DNA of 64,000 bases, taken from the NCBI GenBank assembly GCA_963743285.1, contig CAVUPF010000001.1, forward strand, positions 868,001 through 932,000. Reading direction: 5' to 3'. The stretch is from CAVUPF01 sp963743285. Lineage in GTDB: Bacteria > Actinomycetota > Thermoleophilia > Solirubrobacterales > 70-9. This document shows, one piece after another, positions 50,131-57,962 of the stretch. Made by a program: the position numbers and the translations under genes. Each line of letters begins with the position of its first letter. The first letter of the stretch is position 1. A model generated the notes under the pieces. The model was not told the DNA's origin. It did no database searches and saw only the letters and a list, made by a program, of their open reading frames with translations.

Positions 50131-50898
50131 ATGACGATGTTCACTCGCCAGATCAGGACAACCCAGAGTGCAATGCTGAAGACATGCCTGCTATTGCTCG
50201 GCGGCCTCGCGGTGGTTGGTTACTGGGCCTATGCGGTCTACGCGGCGGGGGAGCGCGCGGACAGCAAGCCGCTGGTGGCGGCGCCGTCGATCGCGGGAAA
50301 GCCCGCCAAGCACAGCAAGAAGGCATCGGCAAGATTCCGCTTCAAGGACCACCGGCACGGCGTCAGGTTCCTGTGCTCACTGGACGGGTCGAAGTACAGG
50401 GCATGCCGTAGCCCGAAGCGCTATCCCGGGCCGCTCACCGAAGGAAGGCATACCTTCCGCGTCAGAGCGACCCGCAAAGGCAAGTCGAGCCGCCCCGCTT
50501 CCTACACCTGGTCGGTCGAAGGGAACGTGGAACCGCAGGTGAGTGGCGAGAGCTTCTCGATCAGCCCGGGCGTCATTCGGCCGCTCTATCCGGGGGCTGG
50601 ACCCGTCTCGATCCCCCTAACGCTCAGCAACCCGAACGACGCCTCGATCTACGTGACCAGCGTGGCGGTTGCGGTGACGAATGGCCTTGCGGCCTGCAAG
50701 AGCTCCTCCAACATCAGCATCACCCAGTCGAGTGCGTCCAGCGCGGCCCCGGTTCTGATCGGGGCGAACGGCTCGGTGACGCTGCCGGCACAGGGCGTGG
50801 CTGCGCCGACCATCCAGCTCCTCGACCTCCCGGTCGACCAAGACGCCTGCATGAACGCCACGTTTCCGCTGAGCTTCACCGGCAGCGCGCACTCATGA
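50131..50898 (+). CDS. Membrane-anchored secreted protein with Ig-like region
   Basis: 255 residues from ATG 50131; ATG 50137 has GGGG 6 bp upstream and is a good alternative, while 50053 would add 26 residues without a sensible sequence. A hydrophobic segment near residues 15-35 (L-K-T-C-L-L-L-L-G-G-L-A-V-V-G-Y-W-A-Y) is followed by a basic linker, a short C-x-C-containing stretch (F-L-C-S-L-D-G-S-K-Y-R-A-C) typical of actinobacterial secreted domains, and an Ig-like domain with L-T-L-S-N-P-N-D. Its stop overlaps the next ATG (ATGA), so it is translated with the repeat protein. Confidence 0.72.
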   Translation: MTMFTRQIRTTQSAMLKTCLLLLGGLAVVGYWAYAVYAAGERADSKPLVAAPSIAGKPAKHSKKASARFRFKDHRHGVRFLCSLDGSKYRACRSPKRYPGPLTEGRHTFRVRATRKGKSSRPASYTWSVEGNVEPQVSGESFSISPGVIRPLYPGAGPVSIPLTLSNPNDASIYVTSVAVAVTNGLAACKSSSNISITQSSASSAAPVLIGANGSVTLPAQGVAAPTIQLLDLPVDQDACMNATFPLSFTGSAHS

Positions 50899-53831
50899 AG
50901 GCAGCTCTGCGCATCGGCCTCCGGAGCGTCGCAGTGGCCGCCGCGGTGGCGCTTTGCCTGGTAGCGGGAGCTTTGGCCTACTGGACGGCCACCGGCACGG
51001 GGAACGCCTCGGCGAGGGTCGGGACTATCGCGGCGCCGACGATCTCCTCCGCGACGCCGGGGGCCGGTACCGTCGAACTCAGCTGGACAGCCGTGACGCC
51101 GCCGGATCCGGGGACGGTCACCTATTACGTGAGCCGCGATGGCGGCGAACCGGCTGGTAAATGCCCGAGTTCTTCCTCGCCCTCTCAGGCGACGAGCTGC
51201 ACCGACAGCGGCGTCTCGGTCGGCACGCATGAATACACGGTCACGGCTAAGTGGCACTCGTTGACGGCGACGAGCGCGAGCGAATCGGCTCGAGTCAGCT
51301 TCGGGCCGGCCACCAAATTTCTTCTCAATGTATCGACCACGACGCCGAGCGCAGGCGCCGCCGACAACTTGACGATCACCGCCGAGGACACCTACGGCAA
51401 CACCGTGACCACCTACGCCGGCTCGCACAGCCTGACCTTCGGCGGCGCCGCCACGATCGGCACCAACCACCCGACCGTGACCAACAGCTCGGGCACCGTG
51501 ACCAGCTTCGGCACGGCGACCGCGATCAGCTTCGCCAGCGGGATCGCCTCGGTCTCCGGCACAAGCAACGGCGTGATGAAGCTCTACAAGGCCGAAGCCG
51601 CCGCGATCACGGTCGCCGAAGGCTCGATCACCAACGGCAGCGGCCTGGCGGTGACGGTCGGCCCGGGCTCGGCGGCGAGCCTCTCGCTGGCCGCGGCGAC
51701 CACGACGCCGAGCGCAGGCGCCGCCGACAACTTGACGATCACCGCCGAGGACACCTACGGCAACACCGTGACCACCTACGCCGGATCGCACAGCCTGACC
51801 TTCGGCGGCGCCGCCACGATCGGCACCAACCACCCGACCGTGACCAACAGCTCGGGCACCGTGACCAGCTTCGGCACGGCGACCGCGATCAGCTTCGCCA
51901 GCGGGATCGCCTCGGTCTCCGGCACAAGCAACGGCGTGATGAAGCTCTACAAGGCCGAAGCCGCCGCGATCACGGTCGCCGAAGGCTCGATCACCAACGG
52001 CAGCGGCCTGGCGGTGACGGTCGGCCCGGGCTCGGCGGCGAGCCTCTCGCTGGCCGCGGCGACCACGACGCCGAGCGCAGGCGCCGCCGACAACTTGACG
52101 ATCACCGCCGAGGACACCTACGGCAACACCGTGACCACCTACGCCGGATCGCACAGCCTGACCTTCGGCGGCGCCGCCACGATCGGCACCAACCACCCGA
52201 CCGTGACCAACAGCTCGGGCACCGTGACCAGCTTCGGCACGGCGACCGCGATCAGCTTCGCCAGCGGGATCGCCTCGGTCTCCGGCACAAGCAACGGCGT
52301 GATGAAGCTCTACAAGGCCGAAGCCGCCGCGATCACGGTCGCCGAAGGCTCGATCACCAACGGCAGCGGCCTGGCGGTGACGGTCGGCCCGGGCTCGGCG
52401 GCGAGCCTCTCGCTGGCCGCGGCGACCACGACGCCGAGCGCAGGCGCCGCCGACAACTTGACGATCACCGCCGAGGACACCTACGGCAACACCGTGACCA
52501 CCTACGCCGGATCGCACAGCCTGACCTTCGGCGGCGCCGCCACGATCGGCACCAACCACCCGACCGTGACCAACAGCTCGGGCACCGTGACCAGCTTCGG
52601 CACGGCGACCGCGATCAGCTTCGCCAGCGGGATCGCCTCGGTCTCCGGCACAAGCAACGGCGTGATGAAGCTCTACAAGGCCGAAGCCGCCGCGATCACG
52701 GTCGCCGAAGGCTCGATCACCAACGGCAGCGGCCTGGCGGTGACGGTCGGCCCGGGCTCGGCGGCGAGCCTCTCGCTGGCCGCGGCGACCACGACGCCGA
52801 GCGCAGGCGCCGCCGACAACTTGACGATCACCGCCGAGGACACCTACGGCAACACCGTGACCACCTACGCCGGATCGCACAGCCTGACCTTCGGCGGCGC
52901 CGCCACGATCGGCACCAACCACCCGACCGTGACCAACAGCTCGGGCACCGTGACCAGCTTCGGCACGGCGACCGCGATCAGCTTCGCCAGCGGGATCGCC
53001 TCGGTCTCCGGCACAAGCAACGGCGTGATGAAGCTCTACAAGGCCGAAGCCGCCGCGATCACGGTCGCCGAAGGCTCGATCACCAACGGCAGCGGCCTGG
53101 CGGTGACGGTCGGCCCGGGCTCGGCGGCGAGCCTCTCGCTGGCCGCGGCGACCACGACGCCGAGCGCAGGCGCCGCCGACAACTTGACGATCACCGCCGA
53201 GGACACCTACGGCAACGGCATCACGGGTTCGCAGAACCTGACCTTTGAAGGAGCGGCCAACAGCCCCAACGCCAACGTGCCGACGGTCTCAAACTCCAGC
53301 GGCACCGCGACCAGCTTCGGCACGGCGACCGCGATCAGCTTCGCCAGCGGCATCGCCTCGGTCTCCGGCGCCGACAACGGCGTGATGAAGCTCTACAGCG
53401 CTGGAGCAGCATCGATTATCGTCAGCGACGGCTCGATCACCAACGGCAGCGGCCTGGCGGTGACCGTCAGCCCCGGCAGCGCCTCGAACCTTGCCTGGTC
53501 CCACGCGACGAGCAGCGGCACGCTCAGTTCGCCCTGCCTTTTCACCTGCACTGGCACCGGGCTCGGGAGCGGCGGCAACTTCAAGGCGAACGTCAGCGTC
53601 ACCGACAGCTCGGGCAACACCGTGACGGGGATCGGAGCGGGGTATACGGTCTCAGTCACGTCTACGGCCGGCACGATCACGGGCGGCACCCTGACGATTT
53701 CAGCCACCGGCCCTGCCGAATCGACTGCTCAGTTCACCTATACCCCCAGCAACGGCGCCACCATCACCCTCACCGCGGCAACCGCCAGCGGAACGACCCA
53801 TACGTCGGCGACCGCAAGCATGAAAAAATGA
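50895..53831 (+). CDS. Large secreted repeat protein (adhesin-like) with SipW-like signal peptide
   Basis: 978 residues. SipW-like signal (A-A-V-A-L-C-L-V-A-G-A-L-A-Y-W-T-A-T-G-T-G-N), an FN3-like domain (A-P-T-I-S-S-A-T-P...V-T-Y-Y-V-S-R-D-G), then five near-identical 121-residue repeats (each T-T-P-S-A-G-A-A-D-N-L-T-I-T-A-E-D... to A-A-S-L-S-L-A-A) and a sixth diverged one, then an Ig-like C-terminus. The repeats look like bacterial Ig-like (invasin-type or Big) modules. No LPXTG or membrane anchor is seen, so it is probably released or bound non-covalently. Likely surface adhesion, inferred. The number of repeats may be wrong in the assembly. Confidence 0.85.
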   Translation: MKAALRIGLRSVAVAAAVALCLVAGALAYWTATGTGNASARVGTIAAPTISSATPGAGTVELSWTAVTPPDPGTVTYYVSRDGGEPAGKCPSSSSPSQATSCTDSGVSVGTHEYTVTAKWHSLTATSASESARVSFGPATKFLLNVSTTTPSAGAADNLTITAEDTYGNTVTTYAGSHSLTFGGAATIGTNHPTVTNSSGTVTSFGTATAISFASGIASVSGTSNGVMKLYKAEAAAITVAEGSITNGSGLAVTVGPGSAASLSLAAATTTPSAGAADNLTITAEDTYGNTVTTYAGSHSLTFGGAATIGTNHPTVTNSSGTVTSFGTATAISFASGIASVSGTSNGVMKLYKAEAAAITVAEGSITNGSGLAVTVGPGSAASLSLAAATTTPSAGAADNLTITAEDTYGNTVTTYAGSHSLTFGGAATIGTNHPTVTNSSGTVTSFGTATAISFASGIASVSGTSNGVMKLYKAEAAAITVAEGSITNGSGLAVTVGPGSAASLSLAAATTTPSAGAADNLTITAEDTYGNTVTTYAGSHSLTFGGAATIGTNHPTVTNSSGTVTSFGTATAISFASGIASVSGTSNGVMKLYKAEAAAITVAEGSITNGSGLAVTVGPGSAASLSLAAATTTPSAGAADNLTITAEDTYGNTVTTYAGSHSLTFGGAATIGTNHPTVTNSSGTVTSFGTATAISFASGIASVSGTSNGVMKLYKAEAAAITVAEGSITNGSGLAVTVGPGSAASLSLAAATTTPSAGAADNLTITAEDTYGNGITGSQNLTFEGAANSPNANVPTVSNSSGTATSFGTATAISFASGIASVSGADNGVMKLYSAGAASIIVSDGSITNGSGLAVTVSPGSASNLAWSHATSSGTLSSPCLFTCTGTGLGSGGNFKANVSVTDSSGNTVTGIGAGYTVSVTSTAGTITGGTLTISATGPAESTAQFTYTPSNGATITLTAATASGTTHTSATASMKK
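51341..53155 (+). repeat. Five tandem 363-bp units in the repeat protein
   Basis: Units begin at 51341, 51704, 52067, 52430 and 52793 (period exactly 363 bp, 121 codons) and appear identical apart from a base in unit 1 (G-G-C-T-C-G against G-G-A-T-C-G). A sixth unit from 53156 is identical for about 60 bp and then diverges, with shorter stretches of identity later. DNA-level identity means recent duplication or ongoing concerted evolution. Confidence 0.95.
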
Positions 53832-53839
53832 TCGACTCG

Positions 53840-54325
53840 GCTTGGCCGCATGCCCTCGGCGAGCGGCGCGAGATCGGCCTCGACTCCGTGCGTCCGGTTG
53901 GCTCCCGAGGCTGCTCGTCGATATCGAGGCGGTCGTGGAGGACCTCAACCGGTTCCTGCGCGGCTGGTCGGGCTATTTCCGCTACGCGAACACCGCCCGT
54001 CACCTGGTGAAGATCAGGACCTATGCGCTCGGGCGTCTCGCCTTTGTTTGTGGCCCACCGCCACGAGCGGGGTCGGGACTACGGGTGGTGGACGGTGGTC
54101 CACCGCTCACCCGATCAAATCGGGCCTGATCAACCTCAATGGAACCGTCGTCGCGCCACGACCGGGCCGGCCGTGGAGCAGACGACACCGAATACCGCCG
54201 GTGAAGGAAGTCGGTGAGCCGGGTGCGGGAGAACCGCACGCCCGGTTCGATGAGGCGGCGGGAGGAGACCAGGCCAGTCGGGCCATCATGCGCCGCACGG
54301 CTCAGGCGCCTCCCGCCGACCCTAC
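53840..54325 (+). mobile_element. Group II intron 3' remnant (maturase end, domains V-VI)
   Basis: In two or three frames the sequence encodes the C-terminal maturase part of an intron-encoded protein: V-V-E-D-L-N-R-F-L-R-G-W-S-G-Y-F-R-Y-A-N-T-A-R-H, K-I-R-T-Y-A-L-G-R-L-A, then in other frames Y-G-W-W-T-V-V-H-R-S-P-D-Q and G-L-I-N-L-N-G-T-V-V-A-P-R-P-G-R-P-W. The RNA end is better kept: domain V at 54216-54248, a 9-bp domain VI stem GGCGGGAGG (54257-54265) with CCTCCCGCC (54309-54317), and a likely 3' splice end at CCTAC (54325). The reverse transcriptase core is missing, so the element cannot move itself. The gap to the next gene at 54500 is otherwise empty. Confidence 0.88.
54216..54248 (+). 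ncRNA. Group II intron domain V hairpin
   Basis: GAGCCGGGTGCGG / CCGCACGCCCGGTTC folds into the 34-nt domain V hairpin with the catalytic AGC triad at 54217-54219 and a short purine loop. Matches the general shape GAGCCGUAUGCG-loop-CGCACGUACGGUUC. Confidence 0.8.
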
Positions 54326-54499
54326 CTTGAATCTTCGAAGTGTCGCCAGCGAAATAAGGACACTCGGCGAGCCTGGAACTCGCAGACGTTTACGCCATGG
54401 GCAGCGTCAGTTGCAGCGAAGAAAGCTCGCTATCTTCTCGCTCTGCTTCGCGTGAGAGGTGAGCGGATGTGGTTGCTACCGTTTTGCTACCATTATGGG

Positions 54500-54733
54500 A
54501 TGAGCAAGCAGATCGCAGTTCGACTCCCAGACGAGATTGTCGACTTCGTTGATGAGATCGTCGATTCCGGCACCGAGCGCAGCCGGGCGGCTGTTGTAAC
54601 CCGGGCGCTTGAGCGCGAGCGCCGGCGTGACCTCGCAGAACGCGATGCCCGGATCCTCGCCCACACTGGTCCGGACCCAGGGTTCGCAGGGCTCGCCGAG
54701 TACGCGGTGGGCCTGCCGCGTGACCTGGCTTGA
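54500..54733 (+). CDS. Ribbon-helix-helix antitoxin (MazE-like)
   Basis: 77 residues from ATG 54500. N-terminal RHH strand and helices: K-Q-I-A-V-R-L-P-D-E-I-V-D-F-V-D-E-I-V, S-R-A-A-V-V-T-R-A-L-E-R-E, then an acidic tail. Two direct repeats TTGCTACC (54473-54480 and 54484-54491, 11 bp apart) upstream are the likely operator. The stop overlaps the MazF start (TGATG). This pair is in the classic MazE-MazF order and is distinct from the pair at 31465. Confidence 0.85.
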   Translation: MSKQIAVRLPDEIVDFVDEIVDSGTERSRAAVVTRALERERRRDLAERDARILAHTGPDPGFAGLAEYAVGLPRDLA

Positions 54734-55032
54734 TGCGGGCCATCCACGTTGCACAGCTCGACAAGGCGCGGCCTGTGTTGATCCTCACGCGTGAGCTTGT
54801 ACGGCCGCATCTCAGGACGGTGACCGTCGCGCCGATCACCACAACCATCCGCGGCCTCTCCAGCGAGGTAGGTGTCGATGCTACCAACGGCCTCACGGAG
54901 CCCTCGGTCGTCAGTTGCGACAACATCACCACCATTCCCACAGCTGCCGTGGGAGAGCAGATCGGCGTCCTTCTCGGCAGACAAGAGCCGGCTCTCAGGG
55001 AAGCAATCGTGGCCGCGTTCGATCTCGACTGA
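54733..55032 (+). CDS. mazF: MazF-family endoribonuclease toxin
   Basis: 99 residues from ATG 54733 (overlap TGATG with the antitoxin). M-R-A-I-H-V-A-Q-L-D-K-A-R-P-V-L-I-L-T-R-E carries the typical MazF start (I-x-x-x-x-L-x-x-x-R-P-V-L-V). Later V-A-P-I-T-T-T-I-R-G-L and C-D-N-I-T-T-I-P fit the family strands and the loop before the terminal helix. Cleaves RNA when unbound. The earlier TTG 54730 is an alternative start. Confidence 0.88.
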   Translation: MRAIHVAQLDKARPVLILTRELVRPHLRTVTVAPITTTIRGLSSEVGVDATNGLTEPSVVSCDNITTIPTAAVGEQIGVLLGRQEPALREAIVAAFDLD

Positions 55033-55224
55033 TTGCTCCCGCTTCGCGTTTGCGAGGGTCTGATGCGCTTTGATCTACACAAAAGTTTCGCTTGCGCAAA
55101 ATCCCGCACGAGCCTGAGCAGATCTATTCCTTGCTCAGTCGACGTCATTCGCGAGTCCTCAGTAGACACTCCGCGCGGTCGAAGAGCCTGACGCCAAGGC
55201 CGCTTGTACCAACGCCCCTTCGGG

Positions 55225-55670
55225 CTAAAAGCCACCGGCATCGTCGTTCTGCCGTGACTGTGGCCCCGCCATCTTCATAGCCTCCAAAAAGCGGGGTCCG
55301 ATTGGCCGGCTGGCGACCGGTCGACTCCCGCGGAGCTCTTGTCGCTCCACGCCGATCTGATCCAGTCGGCGTCGCGGCCCGGGCAAGGTGCACCTGTCGC
55401 CGGGCTCGGTCTGCGCATTCTCATAGACACGCCCCGCTTCGGATCGTTCGATGAACGGGCGCTGAACTCCCGGTCCGCGACCTCCTGGTCGCGATCGGAG
55501 ACTTGCCGCTCGGCTTCCGCCACGGCCTGGTCGAGGTCGGACATGCTCTGGTCGGAGTCGGAGGCTGTCTAGTCCTGATCTGCAGCTGTCTGATCGGCAT
55601 CCGAAGCAGCTTGATCTGCCTCTTGCCTGGCAGTGATCCGCCACGGAACCGGGGACATCGAGCAGCTTCC
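55225..55670 (-). pseudogene. Remnant of a diguanylate-cyclase-type gene with D-Q heptad repeats
   Basis: On the minus strand the frame gives A-D-Q-A-A-S-D-A-D-Q-T-A-A-D-Q-D, a stop (TAG, 55571-55569), then T-A-S-D-S-D-Q-S-M-S-D-L-D-Q-A-V-A-E-A-E-R-Q-V-S-D-R-D-Q-E-V-A-D-R-E. This D-Q repeat, a coiled-coil-like signalling helix, is common in the N-terminal part of actinobacterial GGDEF sensor proteins. The continuation is scattered over frames. The next gene on the same strand (55766) is a complete GGDEF protein. The stretch 55033-55224 and 55671-55765 hold nothing else. Confidence 0.5.
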
Positions 55671-55765
55671 CTCGTGAAGCCATGCTCGCCCAGGACAGCC
55701 CGAGCGGGCTTCCCCAGCGACCGTCTCCGAACATACACTCTAAAAACTTCGAGCGAAAGCTGGAG

Positions 55766-57136
55766 TTACACCTCATAGACGAGGCGATCGCGGCCTTCTC
55801 GCTTGGCCCTATAGAGAGCGGAGTCGGCGCGTTCGAGCAGATCGTCCATCGTCTCGGCGGAGTCCCAGCAAGCGAGCCCGGCCGAGCACGTCTGATCGTC
55901 CGGAGTCGCGGTTCGCAGGCGCTCGACGATCTCCGCGGCGTTCTCGAGCGTGCAGTCCGGGAGCACGACCAGGAACTCCTCGCCGCCGTAGCGAACGATT
56001 GTGTCTTCTCCCCTCAGCTTGGAGTCCCAGGCGACCGCGCAGGCGCGGAGCACAGCATCGCCGGCGAGGTGGCCTCGGCCATCGTTATAGGCCTTGAAAT
56101 GGTCGAGGTCGATGATCGCCAGGCAAAGCGGCGTCTCGCCGCGGCGCGCGCGGGCCATCTCTCGGGGTAGCTGTTCGCCGATCGCGCGGCGGTTCGGCAG
56201 GCCGGTAAGGGGATCGCTGCGCGCGAGGAGCTCGACTTCGATCAGGAGATCCTCGCGTTCGGACTCGACCTGCTTTAGCTCGGTCACGTCGGTTGCCCGG
56301 GCATAGATCAGCGACTCGTCTGAGTCCAGGGTCGAGCTCCACCGCAGCCAGTGCCAGGAGCCGTCCTTGGCGAGAAAGCGGTTCTCGAAGCCAATCGTCC
56401 CGTTCCCCTCGAACAAACCGGCGGCCTGGGCGAGGGTTCGCTCGCGGTCATCGGGATGAACGAGGTCGACGAAAGGGGAGGACCGCAGCTGATCGTCGGA
56501 GTAGCCGAGGCTTCGCTCCCAAGCGGAGTTCAGCTCGATCAAGTATCCGTCCATGTTCGCCGTGCAGAGCATGTCCTGAGAGAGGTCAAAGAAGCGCCGT
56601 GCCCGCAAGTCGGCCCTCGCACGCCGGGCGACGATGGCGCAGGTCAGGACCGTCACCACTGAAAGCGATACGGCGGTGAAGAGCCAGCGGGCCAAAGGTG
56701 AGTATCCGCCCGAGCTTTCCACCGCAGCCAGGGTCACTGCGTAGACGCCCAGAAGCCAGAGGAGATGTGCGACCGCGACCTTGCGCGGAAAGTAGTAGGC
56801 GCCGATCAGCATTGCCCAGACGAAGATCGCCCCATATTGGCCGGCGGCGATCCCGCTCTCATAGAACAGCAGGCCGGTCAGCGCCGCGGCGCTGGCGAGG
56901 ACAAGATGGGTCACGACAATCGGAAACCGGCTGGCGAAGCCCAGGTAGAGCAGGCCGGTGCCGAACATCGCCGCGGCGATCGCGGTCAGAGCTCGGGTAT
57001 CGCCCCCGGCTGGGTGGGGCAGGACGAGTGAGAGGACCACCAATCCGCTCGCAGCTAGCATCAAGGCGCCAACCGCCCGTGCCTCTGAGCGTCCCGGGGT
57101 CCGCAGGAGATCCTGCCTTTTAGCCGGTGCCGTCAT
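55766..57136 (-). CDS. Membrane PAS-GGDEF diguanylate cyclase
   Basis: 456 residues. Six or so hydrophobic helices in the first 160 residues (e.g. V-G-A-L-M-L-A-A-S-G-L-V-V-L-S-L-V-L), then a PAS domain (about 180-290: D-L-S-Q-D-M-L-C-T-A-N-M-D-G-Y, H-P-D-D-R-E-R, W-H-W-L-R-W-S), then GGDEF domain (about 305-456). Catalytic motif is G-G-E-E-F, with the I-site R-G-E-D five residues before it, so product inhibition should occur. N-P-x-R is present (L-P-N-R-R). Makes c-di-GMP. It is on the opposite strand from the dual GGDEF-EAL gene at 57963. Confidence 0.93.
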   Translation of the reverse strand: MTAPAKRQDLLRTPGRSEARAVGALMLAASGLVVLSLVLPHPAGGDTRALTAIAAAMFGTGLLYLGFASRFPIVVTHLVLASAAALTGLLFYESGIAAGQYGAIFVWAMLIGAYYFPRKVAVAHLLWLLGVYAVTLAAVESSGGYSPLARWLFTAVSLSVVTVLTCAIVARRARADLRARRFFDLSQDMLCTANMDGYLIELNSAWERSLGYSDDQLRSSPFVDLVHPDDRERTLAQAAGLFEGNGTIGFENRFLAKDGSWHWLRWSSTLDSDESLIYARATDVTELKQVESEREDLLIEVELLARSDPLTGLPNRRAIGEQLPREMARARRGETPLCLAIIDLDHFKAYNDGRGHLAGDAVLRACAVAWDSKLRGEDTIVRYGGEEFLVVLPDCTLENAAEIVERLRTATPDDQTCSAGLACWDSAETMDDLLERADSALYRAKREGRDRLVYEV

Positions 57137-57321
57137 TCACTAATGGCATCGGCGCTTTGCGCGCAGTCTTTAGGGGTCCAGGGTCGCCACCGCTCAGGAG
57201 CGCGGAAGTCCATTCGAGCCGACAAGACGGCAGCGGACCGGGGGCGGTGCTGCGGAGGGCCGCGGAAAGAGGTAGGCCTGACCGGCAATTTCCCGTGCAG
57301 CCCTTAAAGAATGCGCGCTGG

Positions 57322-57879
57322 ATGGTCGAATCCGCGGTTGTGGATCCGAATGGCCTTGAAACGGGCCGCTATCGCGGTGAAGACGATCTTCGTCTGCTTC
57401 GAAGTATCCCAACCGAATCGGTCGACCTCGCCTACCTGGACCCGCCCGTCTTTTCCGGCTGGATCCACGAGGGCAGCTGGGCAGATGGAGTTAAAGCGAG
57501 CTCCTCTGAGGATCGCTGGCACGGCGGTGTGCGGGCCTACATGGACTGGATCGCGGCCCCACTCGAGGATCTGCACCGCGTCTTGAAACCGACCGGTGCC
57601 CTGTTTCTCGTCTGCGATGAAGCGGTGGGGATCTACGTCAGGCTCCTGCTCGACGAACTCTTCAGTCAGCGCGACGCCCACAATCAGATGGTCTGGTGGA
57701 AGGCCAACTCCGGACCCGAGCACCACTACGTCTTCTACTACCGCAGGTCGGGCAATCTCGGTCGGTCCAATCACTACACGATCATCCACCGGGAGGGCAA
57801 TGACGGAGGCTCCTTGGTCGCTTTCAGCTTCCTTCAAGGACGCCGGAAACGCTGCATTTCCCCTGAGCTCGCTGCCTGA
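57322..57879 (+). pseudogene. N-terminal half of a DNA methyltransferase
   Basis: From ATG 57322 it reads T-G-R-Y-R-G-E-D-D-L-R-L-L-R, then S-V-D-L-A-Y-L-D-P-P-V-F-S-G (catalytic D-P-P-Y/F-type motif IV), then E-D-L-H-R-V-L-K-P-T-G-A-L-F-L-V-C-D. This is the usual N-terminal half of beta-class N4/N6 methyltransferases. The C-terminal SAM-binding half (F-x-G-x-G) is absent: similarity fades near 57790 and the frame ends at 57879. Its complementary half lies as a separate fragment at 36790-37112. Confidence 0.75.
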
Positions 57880-57962
57880 GCGCGCGCTCGGCCGTCGTCT
57901 GTTCGAGGCTTTTTGCCCACCTCTCAAGAAGTTGATCCGAGGCGCCGATTTGTTGAAGTGAG

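Noticed and set aside
50649..52922. 757-codon open frame on the minus strand
   Set aside because: It is the reverse complement of the identical 363-bp repeats; an absence of stops in one unit is copied in all. Its product is a repeated Arg/Gly/Ala-rich string without a domain.
51341..53155. Long regular repeats considered as a CRISPR or mobile element
   Set aside because: The 363-bp period is an exact number of codons inside one protein gene, with no spacer-like unique parts.
51251..53248. 665-codon open frame on the plus strand in another frame
   Set aside because: Same repeats, Arg/His/Asp-rich translation, entirely inside the adhesin-like gene.
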